Assembly (NCBI GenBank): GCA_012295275.1
Contig: CM022679.1
Span: 10,687,169 to 10,751,168 of the forward strand
DNA length: 64,000 nt
Origin: Chrysomallon squamiferum
Lineage: Eukaryota > Mollusca > Gastropoda > Neomphalida > Peltospiridae
Reading direction: 5' to 3'
Shown here: positions 1 through 37,808 of the stretch, one piece after another
How the letters are laid out: every line of letters starts with the position of its first letter
Numbering within the stretch: the first letter of the stretch is position 1
Translations under genes and position numbers: made by a program
The notes under the pieces: model-generated
What the model was told of the DNA's origin: nothing
The model's input: the letters and a program-made list of their open reading frames with translations, nothing else
Databases searched by the model: none

Positions 1-166
1 TAATAGGTCACGCCATATTACGCTCAAACATAGTTACCACACAGTATGCACGAATGTATCAATTTTTAGATTGGAACAAAACAGTCATCGACATCACTAC
101 ATCGTTTGAAAAGGTTTATATAACAAAACTGTATATTCTTTGGCTTTTTAAAAGTTAAATTAAAAT

Positions 167-291
<125 letters not shown>

Positions 292-1228
292 AAGATATAG
301 TTTAAAATATTTGGAAGTAAATTGTATTGTTATGTCGATGGCGGTTCTGTACGATCATGTATCCATGCTATTGCTGGGCTTTTTATTTTAAATGATTTCT
401 TTAAAACATTTGTTTTTGTTTTAAATAGCATAGTATTGCTATGTGTTTTCAATGCAGTGTAAGAATGTTTGTGTATTGATCTATTTCTATATGTATTCGT
501 CAAGAATTATTATGTTCCAGAAACATAAATAATTTGGTATCTCTAACATTATGTATCTTTGAGAAAAAGATAAATAAAATAAAAAAATATGTATAAAAAT
601 ATCTAAATCTAAAGTTATAACAGCAAAGAAAGAGAAAAATAAATATATTTGTTTATTCTTAATTATTTTAAATGTTTTCATCCCTTTATTTGTCTCTTGC
701 GATGCATGTTTTGAATGTCACTTTGCATGAGGTTGTTTTCGTTTTTGTATTGCTTTTGGAATGGTAGTGGAAGGTTGTTTTATTTGGTTACACGTTTTGT
801 TTAGTTAAGTTTGTTTGTATGTGCTATTTTAAGATTTCATTTTAGATATTACAACTTTTTCACTCGGTAATTTGATAAAAGGAAAGAAAAACAAATATTC
901 AAACGTTTAAACTGCCTGTATCAAGTTCCAGCGAGGAAACAGTCCATTACTTGAAAACAGTTTAACCACGTTTTACAATTTTATTTCATTGCAAATTTAA
1001 TTCCATATTCAATTAAATGTGAGTTTTACTTTTTAAATACAAAAATCAGTAATATATATCTAAATATACATTTTTTTTTTCACACACTCTTTCCAAATAA
1101 AACGATTATCGTATACAAATTTATATTAATTATTTCATTTAAGTTACTTATATTGCACAGCAAAGAAATAGGTTCTTTAATATAATGAAATAATGATTTT
1201 TTTTAAAAACAGAATACTAACAATTAAA

Positions 1229-1230
<2 letters not shown>

Positions 1231-1314
<84 letters not shown>

Positions 1315-1331
1315 ATACATACATACATACA
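1231..1331. repeat. Compound AT/GT/ACAT microsatellite
   Basis: AT units (1231-1276), GT units (1276-1311) and an ACAT tail. Confidence 0.95.
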
Positions 1332-1489
1332 TATATACATATATAACATTTTCTTTTTTCAAAGAAACAATAGCAAAGAAGTCATTTAAATACTTCCATA
1401 AATTTTTAGCTTAAAAAAGATCACATATATATTGCTATATTCTTCTTTGGTTCTTATTTTCACTTTGGTTTAACCTCTTTTAAAAAACC

Positions 1490-1491
1490 AA

Positions 1492-1538
<47 letters not shown>

Positions 1539-1541
1539 ATA
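1490..1541. repeat. AAAT tetranucleotide microsatellite
   Basis: About 13 units, uninterrupted. Confidence 0.95.
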
Positions 1542-1628
1542 TATTGTTCAGTTAATCGATTAAAAACAGTATATCTTTAGCTATATAACCAGTGGTGACT
1601 GAATATATAAATATGTAATATTTAACAG

Positions 1629-10746
<9,118 letters not shown>

Positions 10747-13335
10747 CCGGAAGTTAATTCTGTAATTCTTCTGATAGGACCAAACATGTCATGTGATCAT
10801 GTTTCAAGACTTTCAGACAGCAGTACTTTTTCGAAGTGAAACTTTTATGTTCTTTCGTCGTTCGAAAAATATAATTTAAAAATAAAAATAAAAAAATAAA
10901 AAAAGGAGAAGAAGAAGCAGAACAAGAAAACGAAAACAAAAGAAACCGTGCTTTTATCAGATTCATTTTAAATAACGTTTTATTATAGGAATATTTTTTT
11001 ATTACTATTAATCAGTGTTGTTTTCTATCATCGTTATTATTATCATTTTGTTGAAATAAATGGATAGTATCGAAAGGAAGGACGTGAATACGATGACGGC
11101 TTTATAGACAGATGCGGAATAAAACAGTGAAATGAATGTTTAAGTATTATGTACTGTTGGAAGGAACTGCCTACCTTCGGATAGACATGTCTGTGCTATT
11201 TTTTATTTTACATTATTATTATTATTATTATTCCTATAGTTATTATTACTAATAGTTTTTTCATCATGTATAGTTATAAATGTCATCTTAACTTCGACCA
11301 AGGTTATGATTATACGTGCTTGATATAATTTTATGTATGTATATATTAATGTAGCATATATTAGTAGTATATATTGATGCTATAAACACCAGATGTAAGT
11401 AACAACGTGGAATTCTAAAAGTGGTCTCTGTGAAATGTAACGCTGCAATGAAAATGAATTTTGTGGAATACGTTTAAATAAGAACCCGTACTCTGAGCCC
11501 ATTTAAACATGATTACAAATTAGCTTTAGTAATTACCTGTTAGCGATTATTTTACAATGTTGTTACAGAATTATTAGTAATATCTGCCTTGTCTGATTAA
11601 CAGAAGTTTACAGAAACGATGTTAGATGCCCAAATATTTTTGTTTGGAAGAAACGAAACATTATAAATATATTTGTGAAAAAAGAAAAACTAGGATGGCA
11701 AAATCAAACACTAATTAAATGGCATGCCAGTTTTAATACAGGTAATGGTTAAGTGCAATTAAAAGCGAGTTCAGAATCGACTTTTGAACAAATAATTTTA
11801 AATACAGGAATTTATAAAAATTAGAAAAACTTGATCATGTATTAAAATTAATGCAAAAAATGTATCTTTTGGATATTTTGAAATTGTTCATGCTACATTA
11901 CATTTCCTTAATATGCTGAATGCAAACAGGGAACTACGTGCTTCTATTTTCATTGCCCATGTACTAACTGATCATAATTTTTTTAAACAGTATGCAAGTC
12001 TTTTTTGTGTATTGAGTAAGCTTGTCATCATTATAGTAGGGGCTTATTGGAAGAAAACAATTCTGGGAAATGGAATTCTTCATCTGCTTGTTATTATCAT
12101 TATGCTTTATTATACTCAAGGTCCTGCTGGTTAGCAGGCAGCCTGCCAAATACTGCATTACTTGTAGATGTTAAATCTAATCAGTTAAGAAACAACAATT
12201 ATTTGCAAAGCATCAACAGGGATGAAATAGCTAAACATATTCAAAATTTAGTCAGTACTGTATTATTATTTTTTTTTAATGGGGCCACATACACATTATT
12301 TAAAGCACATCCCTTGTTAAAAAAAAAAAATAAAAAAAATAAAAATGTTTAAAATTTACATGAAAAAGTAATAATTTATTTCTGTTTTGTGCTATGTTGG
12401 GTTAAGTATTATGCAACACTGATTCATTAAGTAGAAGATATTGCATAGATACATTTATAAGATTTGTAACAGACAGACAAATAATAATAAAATGCACTGG
12501 CAGATACCCAGTTGTAGCATTCCACAGTGGATAGAGACATGTCCCACCCACCCCCTCATTTGACATCTAGACTATATATATATATATAGAGATGAAAATG
12601 TTGCATTGGACCTTTGCATTTGTATTTTACATTTGAATTGTTATCAAGCTATCTGCTAAATGTAAACCAGTTTATTAAAGGATTTTGGAGGAAACCAAAC
12701 CTACTGTTCAAGGTAAATGGAGTCAGTTACTCTGGACATGGACATGTATAAAGTTCATCTTCAGTTAGCTATGGCTCCTGGTACTTGTTTAACAATGGTT
12801 ATGCTAATCCATGTAAATATACTGTTAGCTATGAAAATAAAACTATCACTTACATGTTGTTGTTTTTTTTTAATTTATTCATAATGTTCCAGAAACAGAT
12901 CTCTTCAAGCTGGAAAAACTATGACAACAATGGAAAGTACCATCCAGTGTCTTTGACACATTAGTCACACTTGACTGGGAAGTAGCCCAGTGTGTGAACA
13001 ACAAGTTTATCCACAAAATTTACTGGTGTATTTACCTTCCCCCACACAAACAGTCACTTAAGCTTATTAAATAAGCATACAGTGACTGAAATAAACAGCC
13101 AAATTATGAGCACTTCATTCTGAGTTCTATCTGAATTACAGAGTAGGCTATTAGCTGATTCATAATGATCAGTTTGTAGTAATTCCAGTAAAATGAGCTT
13201 TCACATTATTATTCTTAAAGTCTGGTATCTTTGGTTAACCCAGGAATATTAATTACTTTTGTAACCACAGAGGTGCAAGCATTTACTTGATTTAAAATAA
13301 TAAATAAAAACAAAAACATTATCTTTTGGCCTTTT
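10747..13335. other. Intergenic region between converging genes
   Basis: Probable 3' UTR of the astacin gene followed by spacer up to the 3' end of RPS15A, which runs toward it. I find no exon with splice sites or family resemblance. Open frames here, such as those at 11913-12352, are short, AT-rich and lack recognisable motifs. The stretch around 12490-13100 is less repetitive than its surroundings but I cannot assign it. Confidence 0.5.
11055..11060 (+). terminator. Candidate polyadenylation signal AATAAA for the astacin gene
   Basis: AATAAA about 310 bases downstream of the stop codon, with another at 11118-11123. In DNA this AT-rich the hexamer is common by chance, so this is only a candidate. 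Confidence 0.3.
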
Positions 13336-13341
13336 TTTATT
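13336..13341 (-). terminator. Candidate polyadenylation signal of RPS15A
   Basis: AATAAA on the - strand (TTTATT on +), about 75 bases past the TGA stop. A short 3' UTR of this size is typical for ribosomal protein genes. Confidence 0.55.
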
Positions 13342-13413
13342 TATAGGCCATAAATCAACATTTGTTGACTTTTCCCATTTTCTGTCTTTTTTTTGTAACC
13401 CCCTTCACAAGTA

Positions 13414-15825
13414 TCAGAAAAAGAATCCAAGAATCTTTCCTCCCAAATGTTTTCTTCTGGCTTCTTCGTGGTCCATGATCCCTCCTGACGTTGTTAACAC
13501 AATAAAACTGTAACAGAACAGATTTTTCTATTTTCAATGTTCACACAATTCAGTGGTTTTACTGGTTTTTGAAATAAACCTTCCAACTACTAGTTTAATT
13601 CCAGATAAAAATTAAGCAGAGGTAAAATATTTATAACATTTAGTGGGACACCTAATTTGATTAAAAACAAGTTTGCTATTAAAAGCTGATTAAATTTAAC
13701 AGATTATTTTCATGTACCAATACTATGATCATTTGAATTGTTTAAATATACACAAGTAAATAGTATGGCCAGTGATATCTTGCTTGCAGCAATCAGAAGG
13801 TTATACACTGTTTCAATCAAGATTAACAGCATTTTAAATATTATCTTATGGAGGAAGGGGGAATAAGAAAAAGCAACAATGTACAACCATAAATATGGAT
13901 GTAATGTACTCATTTGTGTGAATAACATTTACTAATCTTTTTAATGTTTATTTTGACCAAATAAAATTTATAAATTTGGTTACTGGCCATTTCAATGCTT
14001 ACCCAAACTGTCTAGAAGGTAGCAGATTTGTTGTCCATCGTTCCATATCACGAATAGAAATGTCAAATCTAGGGCTGATTACACCACACTGTAAAAATAT
14101 AAATTTCATATTTATTTGATATTTAGAATAAGAATAGTTGATAGAAAATATATATTAAGTTATTATTATGGTTATAAAGCTATCATACATCATTATCTGA
14201 AGTAATGCAGAGCAGTACAATTTGATTAAGTGGTAAATTACAGAACATCTTAAAAATAAAAGATTGGATAAAAAAAAAAAATCAATTCTTATTTTGTCTT
14301 CTCGATAGAAGTCTGAAGTTTGGTGTAATTCATCTGTATTTAAATGAATTTTCTTTTTTTGTTTGTTTATTGGGGTAAAACATTAAAGCATGATCAACCT
14401 TAATGGAACTTTGAAAACATCATCAGTCTATGTCAACTTCTTTTTGAGTGAAATATTAAAGTACTACCAATTAGTTTATGTTACCTTGTTTAATCTTCCT
14501 GTGAGATTGACCACTATCTTGTTTCCTCTGTGATCATCAACAATCTCAAACTCTCCAATGTAACCTGAAACAAGAAAACACAAATAACTAAATCTCAAAT
14601 TATAAAATTGCTAGTTTGCCTGCTTAGCAGTACGTAACAGAGATTCCTGTCAAGCACAAAATACAAATGCAAAGAGAAAGACAACAGACAGGGTACATGA
14701 AACCATCCTTGTGTAACCCACTTTCCATTCAAACAAATTTTGCTCATCGTTGAAATTAAAATATCATTTTCTACATGAAGACTGTCTGCCACCGAATGAC
14801 ATGTATTGCTGCACAGCAACTCAAAAAGGATATCAGTAGTAAAATGAACCTTGGCCTTTTTAACTATGAAACAAATTTCAGGCATTATTTTCCTGCTGGA
14901 AATCAATGCACATCAACATTAACATTTTTAAGACATGTATCCAAACATAATCATAATTTTATTGTTCTTTATGTGGGGTCTAGATAAAATGATAACTTAT
15001 TTTAATTGTTTTTACCTATTCGAATGCACTATCTGTTCTTTGTATTGGCACAAGACTGGTAATCAACATATTTCACCCCATTCGCGATGTTTGCTTTTCT
15101 TCTGAATTTAATTTAACAATGTCAAGTGACTATTACTTTCACTTTATCAAAAACATTAATTATCGGTAACTATACTACTTTTAGCTAAGTATATATATTT
15201 CTTAAAACTTATTATGAAAAAGAGAGTAATATCACAACTGATACGAAGTGCATTTTATTCAGAATTTTCTGCAAACCATTACAAAATGCTGTTTGATATC
15301 TTAAGTTGTTATAAATAAAGAAGAAACTCTTCTTAACTGCATTAATTAATTTCAGCTATAATCCTTATTTTTTATGTATTACTACTAATATATAAAAATA
15401 AATAATATAATTTAAAAAAAAAGGGTTTTGCACATATTTTTTCATCCCTGGAACATGCACCTTACTGTAAATAACAGTTGGCATTTGAAAGTCACTTTCA
15501 CATACTATGATACTACTACTAGTGGTGATTTAGCTGATTAAACTGAAGTGAGTCTATGGATCGTTTCAAGTTACTTACTTGTTTAATACAAAGTCATTAA
15601 ATATTGTAATAAAGTATATATAATATGATTTTAATATATTTTAATTCGTATATATAAAAAAAAAGTATACTGAATAAGATGTCTATTCTTACCATGTTTC
15701 ATCATCACTGACAAGAATCGAACAATTACTTTGGATGAGGGTCGAATTAATACTTGTCTTTTCCCACGTTTCTCTGCCATAGTAATGTTATTGAGAGCAT
15801 CTGCCAATACATTCATTCGAACCAT
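13414..15825 (-). CDS. RPS15A: 40S ribosomal protein S15a (uS8)
   Basis: Component of the small ribosomal subunit (uS8 family), cytosolic translation. Coding exons on the - strand, in order: 15693-15825, 14485-14564, 14003-14088, 13414-13507. Joined they give 130 aa, the normal length of the family, with phases 1, 0 and 2 agreeing at the three junctions. It begins [19 protein letters not shown], continues [48 protein letters not shown], and ends [11 protein letters not shown] before TGA. The second exon starts at 15833 with eight bases of 5' UTR after a TTTTCAG acceptor. A non-coding first exon lies at 16260-16283. It is divergent from the HEAT-repeat gene that starts at 17679. Confidence 0.97.
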
Positions 15826-16259
15826 CCTGAATGCTGAAAATTGTTAAATATATTATATAATTATTAAATTAACGTAGCTGAGTATCTTATTTAAAGCTGC
15901 TGCTGTGTGTCAGTGCTCCTGCCTATATCTATAGTTATTTGGACCAGATAAAAATGTCCCACAGACATTAATATTTCTCAAAATCGGATTAATGAACTAA
16001 CATCATCACCCTTTAATTTTGTTTAATTCTCGTCATATACTAGAACGAAATGAACCCTAATGGTAATATTGTGATGCACGACCAGCTTTTTAAATATTCT
16101 TATTTAAAGTTTGAAGAAACATAAACCACAAAAATAAAGCTGTTGATTTTATTTATGGTGTTTTCTTTTTTATTTTAACAATTAATTTTATTTATTTTAT
16201 TGCAAATAACAAAGGATTGATCAGGATATTTTCCACCGATAACAAACTACTCCATGTAC

Positions 16260-16283
16260 CTTTTTTGATGGCGGCTGAAAAGG
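16260..16283 (-). other. RPS15A: Non-coding first exon of RPS15A with 5'TOP start
   Basis: On the - strand a CCTTTTC pyrimidine tract (16277-16283) is followed by AGCCGCCATC and then a donor, AAG/GTACAT, at 16260/16259. Vertebrate ribosomal protein S15a also has a non-coding first exon opening with a pyrimidine tract and a CCGCCATC-like sequence. The transcription start is inferred as the first C of the tract. Confidence 0.7.
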
Positions 16284-16370
16284 TCAAATACTTATTTACT
16301 TCCGGTGTCATCGACTGAAACTCTTTCTTCCGGTCGTACTGCTGCAGGTGCTCGAATCATTAAAATTTTA
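16277..16370. promoter_or_regulatory. Probable shared RPS15A / HEAT-gene promoter region
   Basis: Just upstream of the RPS15A TOP start lie two ETS-like cores, ACTTCCGG (16298-16305) and TTCCGGTC (16328-16335), in a locally GC-richer patch. The HEAT-repeat gene is transcribed the other way, with its ATG at 17679. A donor-like CAG/GTGCTC near 16348 on the + strand could end an untranslated first exon of that gene. The bidirectional reading is inference. Confidence 0.4.
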
Positions 16371-17678
16371 TTTATGTTACTGAAAATTATTTAACGTATT
16401 GATATTATCTTACAAATACTTTACATTAATATTTATTGACAATTAAAATCAACTTGCAGATATGATAATTTTCCCTTAAATATTTCCCATTACAGTTAGA
16501 AACCATTAGTAACCATTTTTGTTTATAGTGGGACAAAATATAACCTCGATTGTCAGGAAATGCAATAGACGATAGAAACCAAAACAAGAACCAAACAGTC
16601 GAACAAATCTACAAATAAAATTAGTTATTAATTACAAATTTTAATTTTATTTAAAATTAACATTATCGCATCAATCAGTTTCTGGATGGATGACATGTTA
16701 CATGTAATACCTTACTTGGTAACTAATACTTTAGTCTTATACGCTTTTTAATAGTTTATGATTGATTATTCACACCCAAGGTGAAAATGAGCATGCATTA
16801 TCGACATATTGAATGAAGTTTGTGGATTTCATTTAATTAAAAAATTGTTAAATCTTACTATGTCGTTCATTATATATTTTTTTTTAGAAATCATCAGGAA
16901 TTTTATCCTTAATAGTATATGTATGTGTGTGTGTGTGTGTGTGTGTGTAAGTAAGTAAATATGTATATTAACTTAAAATATACCAGTGCCTTATTAACCA
17001 GATTAAAAATCATATTAGTGCTGTATTCTTATTAAAATTTATGTACAAAACATGAATATACATTCTCTGATACAGGCAGCTGAATCACTTTCTGGATTTT
17101 TAATAAATGAACAGTTAAACATAAAAAAAAACCCAACAGTTTAAGTGATATAAATTTTATTGGATAAATAGATTTACATTCTGCTTAAAAATAGCAAATT
17201 TCATTACTTAGGTTTTATAAATGGTATGGTGTTCAAAGCAAAAAAAACAACAAAAAAAACCAAAACAAAAACAAAAAAAAAAAAAGTCTCGCAAAGGTAA
17301 TATTTAAGTTGTAATGAAGATGATCTGAACATCATATATCAACTAGCCAAGAAATGTATTTGATAAAACATATTTATTAATATTTAGTAGCATTAACATT
17401 CAAAACTATGTAATAATAATAATAATAATAAGAATAATAATAATAATAATAATAATAATAGTAATGATGATGATGATGATGAATAAATGAAATAATAACA
17501 AAACATTACACATGTATTTTACAGTTATTTTGAATATAATGATTTTATTATTATTTATTATTTTTATGTCTGAGAAATTTTTATTTGTTTTGTTTTGTGA
17601 AAGCCATTTTAAACTGTCTACAGTTAATTTACAGATTTTGAAATGATTTAACAAACCAGGAATATTTAACTCGGACAA
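16371..17678. other. Spacer / 5' intron between RPS15A promoter and HEAT-gene ATG
   Basis: No exon recognised. Contains a short GT tract (16925-16949), A-rich stretches near 17240-17285, and a TAA tract with GAT repeats (17410-17483). If the HEAT gene starts near 16350, this is its first intron plus 5' UTR. Confidence 0.4.
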
Positions 17679-32330
<14,652 letters not shown>

Positions 32331-32504
32331 GAAAAAAAAACACCAAAGAACTTGTCTCTGTGTCTCAGATTTATACATCTAATTTTATGTTTTACAGTTT
32401 TTGTTTTTGAATATTTTTATATTTATTAACACATATATTTGAGAAATGATTAACTAGTATTATTAAACCCACAAAACCCCCCACAAAAATCCAGAAGTTA
32501 AAAA

Positions 32505-32815
32505 ACACACATACATACCTAAACAGAAGCCTATCCATACACTTGCATGCATACAGATACAGATAAACATCCATACACACATGTATACAGTTATATGTAT
32601 AGTTACACAAATACACACACATACATATATATATATGCAGAGACATGCATCCACACATAATTATATACAGATACACACACAAACACACACACAAAGATAC
32701 AACATCCATACACACATATATATACAGAGATACAAATCCATACATGCGCATGCATACATATATACAGAGATAAACATTCATACATACATATTCTGAGATA
32801 CACATCCACACAAAT
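32505..32815. repeat. Degenerate CATA/CACA array
   Basis: Imperfect short-period array of ACAT, ATAC and ACAC units in the presumed 3' UTR of the HEAT-repeat gene. Confidence 0.8.
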
Positions 32816-33105
32816 ACAACTGCACAAAATAAACCTTTAATCAGTGATATAGACCTACTTTTTCCAGAAAATTAGTTAAGTAGTTCTTTCATTAAAATGA
32901 CCAAGTGTAATGAGCTGAGATGTTGCCAAATTAATTATTCCAAAAAATAATGTTGCATAGCTGTTTTAATTTTTATAATGGGTTTGTCAAAGCTCAGATT
33001 TTCATTTAATAGAAATTATGAATGGTTGAATGCTGCTGTATTGTTTAAGAAATATTCCAATTTCAGGCCTACTCCAGTTTTATGTTAATCATCATGTTAC
33101 TGTGA

Positions 33106-33111
33106 AATAAA
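33106..33111 (+). terminator. Candidate polyadenylation signal of the HEAT-repeat gene
   Basis: AATAAA about 780 bases past the stop, in a locally non-repetitive stretch before the AT-rich DNA that begins near 33170. Weak evidence by itself. Confidence 0.3.
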
Positions 33112-34353
33112 TGCTGTATTTTTCAATTTAATAATAGAAACTGGACCTCAGAAAACTCTTAAGAATATGAATTATCAATAAATATATAAATAAAAATAAT
33201 AATAAAATAAATTAAAATAAATAGAATAGAATAAAACAAAATAAAATAAATATATAAATTTAAAAAAACTAAAATAATAACAAATATATATATATATAAA
33301 TAAATCTTCAATTAAAAATTAATGGAAATAAAAAAATAAAAAATTTGGAACAATTATTTTCATATAGATCAAGTATTCTATATATACATTATTTTGAATT
33401 TGAATTATTTAAATTTATCTTTATTGGCATTTAAATAATAACAATTATAAAAAATTGTATTTGTGAACTATTCTTCATCAATATTTTAATTTATTTTATT
33501 TTTTTAAATTAAAATAAACAAATGTAGAAAGACACTGTTAATAAAAATATACTTTGATTACAATACATATAATAGACAGAATAAAAATGTATAGCAAAAA
33601 AGGGAGATAACCAGTTAGACAATAATTACTTCTTATGCATTTATTAGTTTAAACATTTATTAGTATTATGCCTGCTGTTTTGTGGTTTTTAAATTCAAAT
33701 AAGAAAACAATAATAAGCAGCATTACATATAAACTATTTCATTTAATTAAATATTAATTTGACATTTTGATATGTTTTATAATTATGAATAAAATTAGTT
33801 TTTAATATTGTATATAATAATACTAATATAATAATATGCAGATATTTATTTTATATATTTTTATATTATATTAAATTATTGTAATAATTATAATTTCTTT
33901 TCTTATTTCAAATAATCTGGACAGATTAAAAATGTGTGATATTAAAAATACGTGATAAATACAAGTTTATAACAGTTATATTTACATTTACATGTGGGAG
34001 TGTATGTCTGCAGTGTTTGTGTCTGTGTGTTTGTATGTGTATGTGCTTGTTTATTGGTTTACAATATTTAGAGTGCCTCTTTTACACATAATTATACTGT
34101 GATAACCACATTTTAATTTGAAAGTGTTATTTATAAATTTGAATTTTTGTCTTGATATATACTCTCCTAGAAAGTTGTTTTTGCTATATTTATATTTTGT
34201 TTTGTTGTGTCTTTTATTTTAGAATAATAAATATAATTAAAAGAAATTTTATATAAAATGATATTTAAAAAAAGAAAAACAATTATTTTGCTCTTTCTGA
34301 ACTAAAGAATACAATTATGGATTGCCATTAATTTTTTTCATTTTATAAAAGGT

Positions 34354-34388
<35 letters not shown>

Positions 34389-35863
34389 TATTATTATTAT
34401 TATTATGATTATTATTATTATTATTAAAAGAATATAAGTCAAATAAACATTTAACAGCATCCAAACTCATAATATTGATATATCTAATCCTTTGACTGGA
34501 ATAAAAATTCAAAATGTTTGAAATTATTTTGTTTCGTTTTTATATTTAAAAATATAAAGTGTATTTGTTATGGCCTAAATAACTTTTGTATACTTTTCAA
34601 GTTATTTCTTTAATTATTTTTAATGTCTAGTCTGTGACAGTAACAAAGGCTAATAATTAAATAAGCCAGCAAATAATGTGTTTTCCTAGCAACATTCAGT
34701 TTATGATTGCTTTGTTGTTTATTTGTAGGTTAGTTTTAACTTCTGAATTTAACAAAAAATAAATTATTTTATTAATTAAAATTTACTTTAAAACAAACTG
34801 TCAAAATGAAGCATTTGAAACGTTGATTTAGATAAAATTCAGAATCTGTTCTAATTTGAACATCTGCTACATATTAAACAATTATTGCATAGTCAGTGTT
34901 CCTGAGTGATCTTTTTATAGAAATATAAACTAAAATGGATAAATTCAAAGCTGTTGTACTAATGGTAAGTGGGGTAAAGATGATAATAATAATCATAATC
35001 ACAGTAATAATAATAATAAGCTACTAAATATAATATTTTTATACAAATTTTAGGTTATAGCTTATCTTCAGTGAATCACTATTTTGTGACATAGTATTTG
35101 TCACTAGCAAATGTTAACGCATATATACAAAAATGTGAACTGAATAACTTCAAATAAAATCTATTCAGATGTCATTAAATATTTTCTTTTCCTATTTAAC
35201 AAGCAGCTGTTATCTTTTTGCAGTCAACATGTTTTTTTATGTGATAATTCAGGGACTGATAAGTACATAAATCATAAAATTAATGATGAAATGTTTAGGA
35301 TTTGGATAGGAGAAACTATTTGTTTGAATTCAACCAGTTTTATTTTGAGTTATTTTAACAAAACAACAAAACAATCATGATACTACTGCTACTACTACTA
35401 CTAATAATGATGATGATGATGATGATAAATTTAAAACCAAACAAAAACATTTAAAAAAAAAAAAAAAAAAATTAGGAAGAAAAAAGTATAATTATCATGT
35501 AAGGAGGAAGATTATGGTTTAGTGTCAGAGCATTTAGTTTATGTATCAAGGTTTGCAGGATCTGCCTTAGTGCCATTTGCCATTGCAGTAATACTCCAGA
35601 ATACCCAGGTTCTTCAGACCCTGGCTTTACTGTTGTTAAAGTTGTGATAATTATTCACCATTTCACAGAAATTTTCAGGATTTAAAACTGGTACGAATGG
35701 TACCATATAAATATTAATAATAATAATTTAAATAAAGCTTATTCTAAAGTTTGAATTACAAATAGCGCCTTAATTTAAAACGATAACTATCTGTATTTAT
35801 TAATCGACACGCCCACCTCTTCACTTCCAACATAACCAACAGTTTGACACATCATAACGCTGT

Positions 35864-35915
35864 GATTGGCTACTCTAGTCATGGTTCTATACTATTTATA
35901 ACATTAGCCGGAAGT
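35864..35915 (+). promoter_or_regulatory. Core promoter elements of the xylosyltransferase gene
   Basis: An inverted CCAAT box (GATTGGC, 35864-35870), a TATA-like TATTTATAA (35893-35901) and an ETS-type CCGGAAGT (35908-35915) lie within 130 bases of the start codon, in a region less AT-rich than its surroundings. Spacing is plausible for a transcription start near 35920-35940. Confidence 0.5.
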
Positions 35916-35989
35916 CTTCGTTTTGTAACTTGGAACTCTCCACACGGATAAGAACACATTTGTCAAAGTGAGTGGTAAACTTGTAAAGT

Positions 35990-36515
35990 ATGGCTATATC
36001 TAGGATCGTGTCCTCGCAAAGAATGTGTTCACGTTATAAATATTTCTTTTATATTGCTCTTGTGATGTTAGGACTTCAGATGTTCCTTGGATACAGCATA
36101 TATAACATGATCCGACCAGATAATCCGGACAATCGATCGGATAACATATTTTCTGTAAAAAATCCCTTTGAAGCATCACGATTTTTCAGACACGGAGGTG
36201 TAAATATTCAGCAGACGAATTCGGTAAGTTTTTCTACTGGTATATATTTTTGAGTTGAATGACGTAATCTTGTTTTCAGCATTTAACAATATAAGATGCA
36301 CTCTTAGTTTATGTAACATTAATATTTATATTGCTCAGTGACTAATTTTAATTTATATTTCAACATTGAATACTTTATTCATTATTAGTCTACTGTTACT
36401 ATACTAGTGTTAGTGTTATTAACTGTCAGTGTCAGCAGAGCTTTTATTTTAAATTTATAAGTGGCAATATAAATACGAATTTTTATAGAATAAAAATTTC
36501 CCTTTCAAACTAACA

Positions 36516-36604
<89 letters not shown>

Positions 36605-37761
36605 TTTTTAAATTAGAAAAAGTGGATTAAAAGTTACTTTGAGGTGCCATGATCTGTTTACCTTGTTTACATTCAGACATATCTTAATAACCCAAAATTT
36701 GTTATTTTAACTGTTAACACTCAGAACTATACAGTGTCTATAACAATGATTGGTTTGCTGTTAATAACCTTTTTGATTATATAATTAATGTTTTTACAAT
36801 CATGAAAAAACAACATGAACAATATGTAGACAGTAATGATTTTTGTATGAACCAATGCAGAATTTTAGTTAATTACAATTTGTTAAAACCACACTCATGA
36901 CAGCAGGTGTCTCCTCTTTGCTGGACACTATTGTTCTTATATAGAAATCAGTGATTCACATTAATCCCTAGTACAATAGGCAGTTATGATTCCATTAATA
37001 ACCTGAACAAATCAGTGGCAGTTCCTTTGCTCTAGCTTGGTACAGCTTGGACTGGACTGGATTGAATATAGGGATGGATGCCACAATGTTGTTGGCTTTT
37101 AATTAAATCTCTCAAGGTATTAATAGTAGATGGACAACCGACTTTGCAACACTTCCAATGAACAGTATTTCTTTTACTACTCTTGATCCTGAACCTATGT
37201 CCCTGATGCACTAAACTTTGGAATAAATATCAAATTGACCTGTGCTTATATATATATATATATATATGTGTATACTTTTGTTTAACATTACTCACTTGTA
37301 TAAACATGAATGAGTATGTGCTATCATGATACAACTATACATTTGAACAGTTTTCATGGGAGTTGTGATCAAGAGATAAGATTAGATAAGGAAATTATAA
37401 TGTGATTGTTACTGCATCATATACTTGTATTTAGTGAAACAGACCATAACCTCCCTTGCAATGGACTGTTACTGTTAATCTGTTCAGGTGTCCGGCAAAG
37501 TAGGGGTAAACCATGACAACATCCCAGAAAGTACCTGCTGGTTGTTTAGCCTCTTGACAATTAGACAAAACTTAAACAAAACTTGTTGAATTTAAATATT
37601 ACCTCTCTTTAAAATTAGTTAATATTTTGGTAAACATTCATTAATAATTTGGATGATATATCAGTTCATTTTAATTTGTAGTTTTAAATCTTATAGTCTT
37701 TCTAGATCTTTAAGACAATACAATATATTTAGGTCTTAGTTTTTTCTGCATTATTTTGGTC

Positions 37762-37808
<47 letters not shown>

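Larger units (their letters stand above)
32331..35860. other. 3' UTR and intergenic DNA
   Basis: Probable 3' UTR of the HEAT-repeat gene, then a degenerate CA/TA array (32505-32815), very AT-rich unique DNA to about 34800, and the approach to the xylosyltransferase promoter. No exon could be supported. A short ATG-containing segment with a GTAAGT at about 34934-34970 was considered and rejected. Confidence 0.5.

Noticed and set aside
11913-12352. Overlapping frames on both strands downstream of the astacin gene
   Set aside because: Short, AT-rich, no family resemblance; probably chance in 3' flanking DNA.
14595-14987. 103-aa (-) and 70-aa (+) frames inside an RPS15A intron
   Set aside because: No motif or splice-site support; they lie wholly in an intron of a gene whose exons are fully accounted for.
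32392-32827. 139-aa and other Cys/Met/Tyr-rich frames on the - strand
   Set aside because: Produced by the degenerate CATA/CACA array; composition is that of the repeat, with no domain.
34934-34970. ATG followed by ten codons and GTAAGT, a possible first exon
   Set aside because: No downstream exon matches its phase before the xylosyltransferase promoter, and the peptide is too short to recognise.
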